The notes below the pieces were generated by a model. The model saw only the letters and a program-made list of their open reading frames with translations, was not told the DNA's origin and searched no databases. Positions 36,484 through 44,436 of a DNA stretch of 64,000 nucleotides are shown here, one piece after another. The translations under genes and the position numbers were made by a program. Source of the stretch: Bacteroidota bacterium (GTDB lineage Bacteria; Bacteroidota; Bacteroidia; Sphingobacteriales; Sphingobacteriaceae); contig JAEXHI010000022.1 in the NCBI GenBank assembly GCA_023450085.1, positions 372,001 through 436,000 on the forward strand, given 5' to 3'. Every line of letters starts with the position of its first letter. Position 1 is the first letter of the stretch.

Positions 36484-36507
36484 CAACCAGGTAATTTTAC
36501 GTGGTTG
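36484..36507. promoter_or_regulatory. 24-bp palindrome between two minus-strand genes
   Basis: CAACCA and GTAA on the left are mirrored by TTAC and TGGTTG on the right, with one G-G mismatch and a TT centre. It lies between the 3' end of the LuxR-type regulator gene and the upstream region of the M15-like gene. It is not followed by a T-run on either strand, which favours an operator over a terminator. Two direct TACTTGT copies lie alongside (about 36,456 and 36,475). Confidence 0.35.
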
Positions 36508-36532
36508 TATTTAGGCCGTGGGAAATATGTTC

Positions 36533-37204
36533 TTAATTAGAGAATTGATCAGTCTCTATAAGCTTATGTTTAAGTGCGTATAAAACTAGGCCAGCAGTAT
36601 TTCTGCTTCCTGTTTTCAATAATAGATTGTTTCGATGCCCTTCTACGGTGCGGTTACTTAAGAAAAGTTTTTCTGCAATTTCAATACTGCTGAATTGTTT
36701 GCAAATTAATTGAAGAACTTCTTTCTCTCTTGGAGTAAGCAAATTTTCTTCTTGGTCAAGACTTACCACTTGTGGCTTTTTAGTGAGACCTTTTCGCATG
36801 ATCTCCAACATAGGCAAGGTGAAATAGAAATCGTTTTTAAAAACTTCACGAATAGCTTTTTCTACTTCTTCCGGTTCAGCATTTTTTGCCAGATATCCGT
36901 TGGCGCCCGCTTGAATGGTGGCTAGGATATGATGTTCAGCTTCGTGGATGGTTAAAATGATGACCCCAATATTAGCTTGGGTTTCTTTAATAATTTTTAA
37001 AGCTTCCAGTCCATTCATTTCGGGCATAGAAAGATCTAATAAGATGATATCTGGTTTTAATTCATCTGTTGCTAAGCGATCAACGAGTTGTTTGCCATTT
37101 TCTGCTTCAAAAATGATGTTCATGTCTTCAAAAGAATTTACCAAAGCAATCATGCCTTTTCTAAATAATTTTTGGTCATCAGCAATCGCAACGTTGATTT
37201 TCAT
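36533..37204 (-). CDS. NarL/FixJ-type LuxR response regulator
   Basis: A 223-residue response regulator: receiver domain with Asp9, Asp10 and phospho-acceptor Asp57 (IILLDLSMPEMNG), the conserved lysine in YLAKNAE, and a LuxR helix-turn-helix (about 155-215) with LTPREKEVLQLI and LFLSNRTVEGHRNNLL. It is divergent from a four-gene cassette that ends in a DesK/NarX-type kinase with no receiver of its own. The two are therefore the likely cognate pair, split across a 186-bp control region (37205-37390) that contains an 8-bp inverted repeat, AAAAAACG and CGTTTTTT, at 37248-37276. Confidence 0.92.
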   Translation of the reverse strand: MKINVAIADDQKLFRKGMIALVNSFEDMNIIFEAENGKQLVDRLATDELKPDIILLDLSMPEMNGLEALKIIKETQANIGVIILTIHEAEHHILATIQAGANGYLAKNAEPEEVEKAIREVFKNDFYFTLPMLEIMRKGLTKKPQVVSLDQEENLLTPREKEVLQLICKQFSSIEIAEKLFLSNRTVEGHRNNLLLKTGSRNTAGLVLYALKHKLIETDQFSN

Positions 37205-37390
37205 CTTTAAAAGTGTGTTATATGTGTTACCATTTCGATTATTCTTTAAAAAACGCCTAAAAGATAGTCGTTTTTTTGATATTTATGACCAATACATCTA
37301 GTTGAAGTACAGTGTTAAAGAAATAATCACATTTTGAAGCGCTTACAAATATCTTTTTTTTATTAGATTCGACAAAAAAATAAACTTAAA

Positions 37391-37807
37391 ATGAAGTCAA
37401 AAATTAACGTACCGACCATTTCGGTAAACGATGCGGTAGACCGTGTTAAGCGCTTTCGTGATCAGTTAGCTAGTCAAGTTCCTGAAAACAACATTCCGAG
37501 AGCTATTTTTATTCCTATTAGTGATTTGTTGGCTATTATTAATAGTTACGATATCTTGAGGGCCGATGGTACTACTCTTAATGAATTACAAGGAGTAAGG
37601 GCATATTTCGCCGTGAAGGAATCTGACATGGATCTTGATGACGATATTACTGCTGTAATTGTTCCAGTTGGCAAAAATGGTGAAGATATCATCTATAAAG
37701 ATAAGGGGAATGGTGGTGTAGGAGAAGATGACGATAGTACTGAAATCTACGATTTCACACAACCTTGTCCTGACAAGTGTGATACAAGGAGCCCTTTATA
37801 TATTTAG
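37391..37807 (+). CDS. conserved-looking protein of unknown function, first gene of signalling cassette
   Basis: A 138-residue soluble protein that I cannot place in a named family. It has an N-terminal helix (VNDAVDRVKRFRDQLASQ), the segment IPRAIFIPISDLLAIINSYD, a strand-rich core VRAYFAVKESDMDLDD then ITAVIVPVGKNGEDIIY, and a C-terminal acidic stretch ending in the cysteine pair CPDKC. There is no signal peptide or membrane helix. Its stop codon overlaps the GTG start of the next gene by one base, so it is tightly coupled to the membrane-protein genes. It may be a ligand-binding or accessory protein of the sensor system (inference). Confidence 0.6.
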   Translation: MKSKINVPTISVNDAVDRVKRFRDQLASQVPENNIPRAIFIPISDLLAIINSYDILRADGTTLNELQGVRAYFAVKESDMDLDDDITAVIVPVGKNGEDIIYKDKGNGGVGEDDDSTEIYDFTQPCPDKCDTRSPLYI

Positions 37808-38445
37808 TGATACCAAGAACTATTATCGTTGGGTATATTGTTCCGCTAAGTATTTTTTTACCTATAGGCGTATTCCTAACAAAATATAAAAAAGCTCCCC
37901 AAGCAACAAAATACTTGTTTTGGTATCTGGTGGCAACATTGTTGATTAATTTTTCGGCGCTTGTTGTCGTAAAAATGGGGAAGAGAAATCTTCCACTTTT
38001 ACATTTATATACCTTAGTTGAAGCAGTATTTTTCTTAGTTTATTTTCGGGCTATTTTTGATAGCCCGAAAATAAAAAGAGCTTTGGAAATCTTAATAATC
38101 GGTTTCCCATTGCTCTGTATTATTAATTTTTTGTTTATTCAAGACATTTTTACCTTTAATACTTATACCAGACCATTGGAAGCAATTATGCTCACCTTTA
38201 TATGTCTACTTTACTTTTATAAAAGTGGTTTTGTCGAAAATTGGCTTAAATCACCCATAAATTGGTTGAACGTACGGGTTTTATTATATTTTCCAATTGC
38301 CGCAATCATCTTTATCCTCTCTAATTATTTCACTTTTGTCGGTCGTAATTTAGATATGACACGTCTTATTTGGGACGTACATGCCATTTTGGTGTTGACC
38401 ATGTATTTGATTTGGACCAAGGGCTTTAGCCTCATACAAAAGTAA
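37807..38445 (+). CDS. multi-spanning membrane protein, paralogue A of a tandem pair
   Basis: A 212-residue protein with six to seven hydrophobic helices and the motifs LPLLHLYTLVEAVFFLVYF, TYTRPLEA, YKSGFVENW, IIFILSNYF and IWDVHAILVLTMYL. I do not recognise a named family. The start is GTG at 37807, overlapping the previous stop, with no nearer ATG. It is clearly homologous along its whole length to the following gene. The conserved buried His, Glu and Asp residues (HLYT, VEA, WDVH) could form a ligand or metal site. Because a sensor kinase follows, a role as membrane sensor module is plausible. Confidence 0.72.
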   Translation: MIPRTIIVGYIVPLSIFLPIGVFLTKYKKAPQATKYLFWYLVATLLINFSALVVVKMGKRNLPLLHLYTLVEAVFFLVYFRAIFDSPKIKRALEILIIGFPLLCIINFLFIQDIFTFNTYTRPLEAIMLTFICLLYFYKSGFVENWLKSPINWLNVRVLLYFPIAAIIFILSNYFTFVGRNLDMTRLIWDVHAILVLTMYLIWTKGFSLIQK

Positions 38446-38473
38446 ACAAACTTAAAATAGAATATTAATCATA

Positions 38474-39118
38474 ATGACTAGAGACATATTAACCGCGGTG
38501 GTGGTTCCTTTAAGTATTTTAATTCCAATTTGCACATTTTTACCTAGGTATAAAACTGCCGGGAAAGAAACCAAAACGATCTTTTTCTACCTCATATTTG
38601 CAGGGCTAGTGAATGCTGTAGCTATTTATCTGAGTACTAAAAATATACGTAATTTACCGCTGCTACATCTTTATACCATAGGAGAAACAGTATTTTTACT
38701 TACTTATTTTTTGCTGATTTTTAATAATAAGGCCATTAGCAAAATACTATATGGGGCTGTTGTTTTACTTCCCATTGCTTTTATCATCAATTTCCTTTTC
38801 TTTCAGAGCATTTACGAGTTTAATACTTATACCAGGCCAGTTGAAGCAATTTTGATCACTGCTATTTGCTTAATATTTTTATACAAAAGTGGTTTTGTGG
38901 AAGATTTTTTGAAGCAACCTAAAAGTTGGATCAATATAGGTATCCTTATTTACTTTCCTACAGCTACAATCATCTTTATTCTTTCTAATTATTTTGTATT
39001 TGTAAGTTCTAATCGTACTTTGAACAATATTATATGGGATGTGCATTCTATTTTGGTTTTAGCAATGTACTTGGCATTTGCAAAAGGCTTCTCATTAATT
39101 GATAGAAAGACAAAATGA
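38474..39118 (+). CDS. multi-spanning membrane protein, paralogue B of a tandem pair
   Basis: A 214-residue protein with the same helix order as paralogue A and near-identical motifs: LPLLHLYTIGETVFLLTYF, FNTYTRPVEAI, LYKSGFVEDFL, IIFILSNYFVFV and IWDVHSILVLAMYLAFAKGF. The pair arose by tandem duplication; the divergence is spread along the chain rather than confined to loops. Its stop overlaps the ATG of the kinase gene by four bases. Co-retention of two copies before a kinase suggests a heteromeric membrane complex or two specificities, but nothing is proven. Confidence 0.72.
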   Translation: MTRDILTAVVVPLSILIPICTFLPRYKTAGKETKTIFFYLIFAGLVNAVAIYLSTKNIRNLPLLHLYTIGETVFLLTYFLLIFNNKAISKILYGAVVLLPIAFIINFLFFQSIYEFNTYTRPVEAILITAICLIFLYKSGFVEDFLKQPKSWINIGILIYFPTATIIFILSNYFVFVSSNRTLNNIIWDVHSILVLAMYLAFAKGFSLIDRKTK

Positions 39119-39906
39119 TAGATAACGTCTATTTGCTGATATTTTATGGAATGTTGCTGTTGTTTATGATCATAGCAGCATTCTTGCTTTTCTATATTCG
39201 AAATCAGAACATGGTATGGAAGCAACGAAGAGAAATGCAAGAAACCCAAATTGTACAGCAAAAGGAGCTGTTAAATGCAGTAATTGATTCGCAGGAGATT
39301 GAACGTAAAAGAATAGGCCAAGATTTGCATGATGAAATAGGAGGGACCTTATCAGCCATTAAGTTGATGCTTAATTCCTTGAAAAATAAGTTGAATGAAC
39401 AGCAGGAGGAAGTATTAGCGGATGCAAAGGAATTGATAGATAAAATGATTGTGGATGTAAGGCACATTTCACACGATTTATCGCCTCCCGGTTTAGCTGT
39501 TTTTGGACTTTTTACCACCATAGAGGCTTTTGTAACGCTAATTAATAACACAGGTCAAATCAAAATTGTAATAGAGCATGAGACTGATTTGGAAGAAGTA
39601 GAGCTACCAGAAAAGAACTCTTTAGCCTTGTTCAGGGTGCTTACACAATTGGTAGATAATACCATTAAACATGCCAATGCTACGGAAATAAGAATGCTTT
39701 TTGGCATTCATGAAACAGATTTGTCTATTGTTTATCAGGATAATGGAAAAGGTTTTGATATGGAAGTGCTCAACAAACGAAGCGGTATTGGAATGCAAAA
39801 TATTCAAAGCCGTTTACAAATGATCAATGCTGCATATCAAATTGAAACCAGTGCTGGGAACGGTTTTAAAGTAGCGATTAATTATCCTTTGCAATCAGCA
39901 GAATAA
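39115..39906 (+). CDS. DesK/NarX-type sensor histidine kinase (HisKA_3)
   Basis: A 263-residue kinase with one N-terminal membrane helix (about 5-27) and almost no periplasmic part, a coiled coil, HisKA_3 motif ERKRIGQDLHDEIGGTLSAI (His72), an HATPase N-box LVDNTIKHANA (Asn182), DNGKGF and GIGMQNIQSRL. All catalytic motifs are present. With no sensor domain of its own it probably reads a signal from the two membrane proteins encoded just upstream, with which it is translationally coupled. The likely partner is the LuxR-type regulator encoded divergently at 36533-37204. Kinases of this class usually pair with NarL-type regulators. Confidence 0.92.
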   Translation: MIDNVYLLIFYGMLLLFMIIAAFLLFYIRNQNMVWKQRREMQETQIVQQKELLNAVIDSQEIERKRIGQDLHDEIGGTLSAIKLMLNSLKNKLNEQQEEVLADAKELIDKMIVDVRHISHDLSPPGLAVFGLFTTIEAFVTLINNTGQIKIVIEHETDLEEVELPEKNSLALFRVLTQLVDNTIKHANATEIRMLFGIHETDLSIVYQDNGKGFDMEVLNKRSGIGMQNIQSRLQMINAAYQIETSAGNGFKVAINYPLQSAE

Positions 39907-39990
39907 TATTCATTAAACATTTTTTTACCATCACTTTAAGGCATCTACTTTGATGTCCATAGACTATATTTATCACTTATAGTTTTGTTT

Positions 39991-40024
39991 TTATTTTGAC
40001 TTAGTCTAAATAACTGTATATTTG
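39991..40024 (+). promoter_or_regulatory. promoter with overlapping palindromic operator (Fur-like)
   Basis: A Bacteroidota-type promoter is visible: TTTG at 39995-39998 and TATATTTG (consensus TAnnTTTG) at 40017-40024, 18 bases apart. Overlapping the -33 box and spacer is a 23-bp near-perfect palindrome (39991-40013) whose core is TTTTGACTTAGTCTAAA and whose ends are TTA and TAA; apart from the centre only one base pair breaks symmetry. Position and pattern resemble iron-responsive Fur or DtxR-type operators. A leader of about 55 bases precedes the receptor ATG at 40086. Confidence 0.65.
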
Positions 40025-40085
40025 CGGCAATTTGCTACATGGCTGCTCGCTCTCAGGTCGGCAATATAACGTGCAATTTAGTCTA

Positions 40086-43000
40086 ATGAATTTATTTTCA
40101 GAGCTTTTTATAAAATTTCAAAGTAGCTTAAAAATGCTGTTGCTTTTTTTTGCGGTTTCTTTGGGGTTGATAGAAGTTGTTAACGCTCAATATTCTATTT
40201 CAGGTAAAGTATTCAATAGACGTAACCAAGAGCCTGTTGAATTTGCCATCGTCTCTGTGCCTGCTAGTGGTCAATGGGCCAATGCCAATGATAAAGGTGA
40301 ATTTGTGCTTAAAAATATCCCAGCAGGAAAAGTTAAAATCACTATACAGTATTTAGGTTTTGTAAAAAAGGAGACCGAATATGTAATGAGCAAAAACCTT
40401 ACTGGATTGGTTTTCTTAATGGACGAAGATAACCTCACTCTCTCCCAAGTAGAAATTACGGCTAAAAAAGGTACTGATTTGGCTACTTCATTTGTAATGG
40501 ACCGTAAGGCATTGGAACATATACAAATACAAAGTGTTACGGATGCAACGGCATTATTGCCAGGAGGAAAAACAAATCAACCGGTTAGTTTGGCAAGTAC
40601 AAGTGCTCAAAGATTTCAAATTAACGGATATACATTGGAAAAAGGTAATCCAACATTTGGTGTGGGAGTAGAAGTTGATGGTGTTCGGTTGACTAGTAAT
40701 TCTTTTAGAGATGTTTCTGCATCAACATCTGTTATGCAAGGGATTGATACCAAGAATGTATCCACCAGCAATATCGAATCAATAGAAATCATTACGGGTA
40801 TTCCTTCTGTAGAACATGGGGATATGACCAACGGTATGGTGAAGATCAATACTCGTAAAGGGCTTTCTCCTTATTTATTAGAACTTTCAACAAGGCCCAA
40901 CACGAAACAAGTAGCATTGAATAAGGGAATTAGTTTAGGCAAAGATAATGGAGTGCTCAACTTTGGTATAGATTATACCAAATCTATTTCCAATCTATCT
41001 TCACCTTACACAGCCTATGATAGAAATAGCATTTCACTTAATTATAATAATACTTTCAATAAAAGAGGACAACCGCTTATTCTTAATATTGGTATTACAG
41101 GTAATAAGGGAGGATTTGATTCTAGAAATGATCCCGACCTACTTTCCGATACGTATTTAAAAGTAAACGATAATGTCATTAGAACCAATTTCTCAGCAAA
41201 ATGGTTGCTAAATAAAACTTGGATTACAAACTTAGAAGCATCTGGTAGCCTAAACTATAACGATAAATTGAGTGCGGAAAGCACTAAACATTCTTCTCCG
41301 GCATCTGTGGCTTCAATCCGTACAAAGGATATGGGATATCATGTGGGAGAAACCTACGCTAGTAATCCGAATGCACCAATTATATTGATCCCAAGAGGTG
41401 AATGGTATCAAGTAGAATATTTAGATAACAAAATAATTAGTTACAACGCCCGATTAAAAGCGAATTGGTTTAAGAAACTTGGCAAGTTGGATAATAACTT
41501 TTTGTTAGGTGGAGATTTCAATGTTACTGGCAATAATGGAAAGGGAAAGTATTATAACGATATCAAATACGCACCTACTTGGAGAGAATACCAATATGAT
41601 CAGGAATCCTTTACTAATAATTACGCTGCTTATGCAGAGAATGCATTAACTATTCCTATTAACAAATCTACTTTGCAAGTAGTTGCTGGGATACGCTCAG
41701 AAATTACGGCCATTAATGGTTCTGAATATGGAGATATTACGAACTGGTCGCCGAGAGCAAATATGAAATATACATTTTGGGAGAAACAAGATAAATTGGT
41801 AGAAGATCTAGGAGTAAAAGTATCATGGGGTAAAACAATAAAACTGCCTGGGTTTGATATTTTGTATCCAACACCCTATTTCAGAGATGTTAACACTTTT
41901 GAAGCGGGTACCACAGCAAATGGGGAGACATTCTATGGTTACTATACTATGCCAAGAAAAAGAATCTTTAATGCTGATTTGAAATGGCAAAGTAACGTGC
42001 AGCATGAAATTGCTTTAAATGCCACTATTGGTGGAAATCGTATTTATTTAACTGCCTCTAGGGATAGGACTAATAACCCTTATATATCTGGTAATACGTA
42101 CGAGCCATTTTATTATAAATTCACGAGTCAAGCAAATCTCGAAGCATCGAACATTCCAGCAAATAACAGGATTTATACGGTAGATCAGTATACAGGAATT
42201 GTTACTGTGACAGATAAAACGGGTGCATTGCCTTCAGAAACACTCTCTTACAGTAATAGGTATATGTTTATGCCTAATGGAGTATATCAAAATGGTTCGC
42301 CAGTTACCAGAAATAGAATTACTTGGACGATAGATTTTAAGCAAATAAAATCACTTAGAACCACACTTAGAGTGGATGGAAATTACTATTACTATAAAGG
42401 TTTAGAGCATACCGTATCTGCCTATATGCCTGCTTCTTCTCAGCTAATGGCAAATGGACAAGCTTATAAATACGTAGGTTTTTTTGTGGGGGGAGCTAGA
42501 TCTGCAAATGGAGAGTTCTCTAAGTCATTGGATATGAATTTTACCGTTACCACACATATTCCTGCTATTCGATTGATATTGTCTGTCAGACTGGAAGGAT
42601 CATTTTATAATTTCTCTAGAAACCTGAGTGAGAGTAATGGTTCGCAACGTGGATTTCCAATGGATAATAGAGATGCTTATGAGCCATCAAGCACTTTAAC
42701 CGGAATTTATGGAGGAAACCGTTTTGTGGGAACCTATCCAGATTATTATGTCAGTTTAGATGATATGACCACAAAAATTCCATTCGCTGAAAAGTTTTTG
42801 TGGGCTAAAACGAACGATCCAGCACTTTATAATGAGCTAGCTAAAATGGTGATTAAGACAAATTATAATTACTATTTCAACCAGAACAGCACTTCAAATT
42901 ATTATTCAGCAAACCTGAATGTTACCAAAGAAATCGGACGTTTTGCTTCATTGTCATTTTTTGCAAATAACTTTTTCAATAATATGGCCAAGGTTCGTTC

Positions 43001-43088
43001 TACTTGGGCTGGAATCGAGTCTTCACTATTTAATAGCTCATATATCCCGGCATTTAATTATGGAGCGTCATTAAGATTAAAAATATAA
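40086..43088 (+). CDS. TonB-dependent receptor with regulatory-like leader domain
   Basis: A receptor of 1,000 residues from ATG 40086; an in-frame TTG at 40032 is rejected because it lies just after the promoter. Signal peptide to about 35 (VVNAQ), a carboxypeptidase-regulatory-like domain (36-115, ISGKVFNRRNQEPVEFAIV), a plug (about 130-255, with VDGVRLTSNSF and NIESIEIITG) and a C-terminal barrel ending SLRLKI. It is the first of four genes and sits behind a palindromic operator, so regulated uptake of iron, haem or another metal complex is likely. The substrate is unknown. No SusD partner is present, which argues against glycan uptake. Confidence 0.92.
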   Translation: MNLFSELFIKFQSSLKMLLLFFAVSLGLIEVVNAQYSISGKVFNRRNQEPVEFAIVSVPASGQWANANDKGEFVLKNIPAGKVKITIQYLGFVKKETEYVMSKNLTGLVFLMDEDNLTLSQVEITAKKGTDLATSFVMDRKALEHIQIQSVTDATALLPGGKTNQPVSLASTSAQRFQINGYTLEKGNPTFGVGVEVDGVRLTSNSFRDVSASTSVMQGIDTKNVSTSNIESIEIITGIPSVEHGDMTNGMVKINTRKGLSPYLLELSTRPNTKQVALNKGISLGKDNGVLNFGIDYTKSISNLSSPYTAYDRNSISLNYNNTFNKRGQPLILNIGITGNKGGFDSRNDPDLLSDTYLKVNDNVIRTNFSAKWLLNKTWITNLEASGSLNYNDKLSAESTKHSSPASVASIRTKDMGYHVGETYASNPNAPIILIPRGEWYQVEYLDNKIISYNARLKANWFKKLGKLDNNFLLGGDFNVTGNNGKGKYYNDIKYAPTWREYQYDQESFTNNYAAYAENALTIPINKSTLQVVAGIRSEITAINGSEYGDITNWSPRANMKYTFWEKQDKLVEDLGVKVSWGKTIKLPGFDILYPTPYFRDVNTFEAGTTANGETFYGYYTMPRKRIFNADLKWQSNVQHEIALNATIGGNRIYLTASRDRTNNPYISGNTYEPFYYKFTSQANLEASNIPANNRIYTVDQYTGIVTVTDKTGALPSETLSYSNRYMFMPNGVYQNGSPVTRNRITWTIDFKQIKSLRTTLRVDGNYYYYKGLEHTVSAYMPASSQLMANGQAYKYVGFFVGGARSANGEFSKSLDMNFTVTTHIPAIRLILSVRLEGSFYNFSRNLSESNGSQRGFPMDNRDAYEPSSTLTGIYGGNRFVGTYPDYYVSLDDMTTKIPFAEKFLWAKTNDPALYNELAKMVIKTNYNYYFNQNSTSNYYSANLNVTKEIGRFASLSFFANNFFNNMAKVRSTWAGIESSLFNSSYIPAFNYGASLRLKI

Positions 43089-43118
43089 AACTCAATTATT
43101 CAATATATAAAAACAATT

Positions 43119-44426
43119 ATGATGAAAAAAATAGTATACTTTATGCTTTTTGCCATGGTGGTTCTTTTTTCTTGTAAAAAAGATAAAACCGTCAACGTAC
43201 ATTCGGTAACTGTCCAATTAGCTTATCCAGCAGCTAGTTCATTTACTGTAGCTGAGGGCGTAACCGTTAAATTGGTTGGAAAGGGAACTGCATTTGAGGC
43301 AAAGACGAATACTGAAGGTAAAGCGGTATTTAATGTGCCAACTGATATTTACGAAGTTTCTTCAAGCGATGTAAGGTCAAGCGCTGGTACTGCTTTTGTT
43401 TTTAATGGTTTGAAAACCAACGTGGCAATTGTTGATGGATGGAACTCATCAGACGTTATAAAATTAGAGCTTACAGAATCCAAAACTTCTCAATTGGTAA
43501 TTAAGGAAGTATTTATTGGAGGAACTCCAAAAGGCGATGGAACAGCTTTTACTTATGATGGTTATGTAGTCATCTACAATAACTCTAATTATACCGCTAA
43601 TACAAATAATTTATGTATTGGTGCTATTGGCCCCCTAAATGCACACGCTACAAATAATTTTTATGGAACCGATGGTAAATTAATTTATGAAAATGAAAAT
43701 TGGATCCCTGCTAACTCTGGATTTTGGTATTTCCAACAAAATGTTACTATTGAGCCAGGTAAACAAATTGTGGTAGCATTGTACAATGCGGTAAATAACA
43801 CGCTTACTTATGCTAATTCTATCAATTTCGATAATAAAGATTATTATGTAACCTACGATGTTGCAGGACAATATAATAACAAAACTTATTATGTTACTCC
43901 AGCTGCTTCAATCCCAACTAGCCAATATTTAAAATCAGTTAGTTATGCAGCTGGTACAGCTTGGACACCAAGTGTTTTAACCCCAGGGATATTTCTTTTT
44001 GAAACCAAAGGTACAACACCTGCTGCTTTTGGTGCTGATGCGAACAATGTTGTGTTATCTTCAAATAAAAAAGTACCAGTAAGCTGGGTTGTTGATGGTA
44101 TCGAGTCATTTTTATTAAATAATACCAATAATAAGAAACGTTTCTTGCCTGCGGTTGATGCGGGATATGTATATCATATTAATAAAGAAGGTTACTCTAT
44201 TTATAGAAATGTTGATGAAACTGCTACAAAGGCTATTGCAGGTAATGAAGCTAAATTGAAATATCAATATGCTTTAGGTACGGTTTCGGTAGGTGGTACA
44301 ACAGATCCAAGCGGTATTGATGCAGAAGCTTCTATTAAAAATGGAGCACGTATTATCTATAAAGATACCAACAACTCTACAAACGATACACATTTACGTA
44401 TTAAGCCGTCTTTAAGGACTAACTAG
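43119..44426 (+). CDS. DUF4876-family lipoprotein
   Basis: A 435-residue lipoprotein: lipobox LFSC with Cys19, then CKKDK. An Ig-like N-terminal region (about 25-120, VTVQLAYPAASSFTVAEGV and a TEGKAVFNVPT segment) is followed by a beta-rich region with LVIKEVFIGGTPKGDGTAF, VVIYNNSNYTAN and a C-terminal RIIYKDTNNSTNDTHL. The layout matches proteins annotated DUF4876, which I recall next to TonB receptors and cytochrome peroxidases in Bacteroidota. Biochemical function is not known to me. It lies 30 bases after the receptor and ten before the barrel gene, so it is probably a surface or periplasmic partner in substrate capture. Confidence 0.82.
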   Translation: MMKKIVYFMLFAMVVLFSCKKDKTVNVHSVTVQLAYPAASSFTVAEGVTVKLVGKGTAFEAKTNTEGKAVFNVPTDIYEVSSSDVRSSAGTAFVFNGLKTNVAIVDGWNSSDVIKLELTESKTSQLVIKEVFIGGTPKGDGTAFTYDGYVVIYNNSNYTANTNNLCIGAIGPLNAHATNNFYGTDGKLIYENENWIPANSGFWYFQQNVTIEPGKQIVVALYNAVNNTLTYANSINFDNKDYYVTYDVAGQYNNKTYYVTPAASIPTSQYLKSVSYAAGTAWTPSVLTPGIFLFETKGTTPAAFGADANNVVLSSNKKVPVSWVVDGIESFLLNNTNNKKRFLPAVDAGYVYHINKEGYSIYRNVDETATKAIAGNEAKLKYQYALGTVSVGGTTDPSGIDAEASIKNGARIIYKDTNNSTNDTHLRIKPSLRTN

Positions 44427-44436
44427 TGGCTCGTCA

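Noticed and set aside
40032..40085. Upstream TTG start for the TonB receptor
   Set aside because: It lies eight bases after the -7 promoter element, so it would be at or before the transcript start, and the 18 added residues precede a complete signal peptide.
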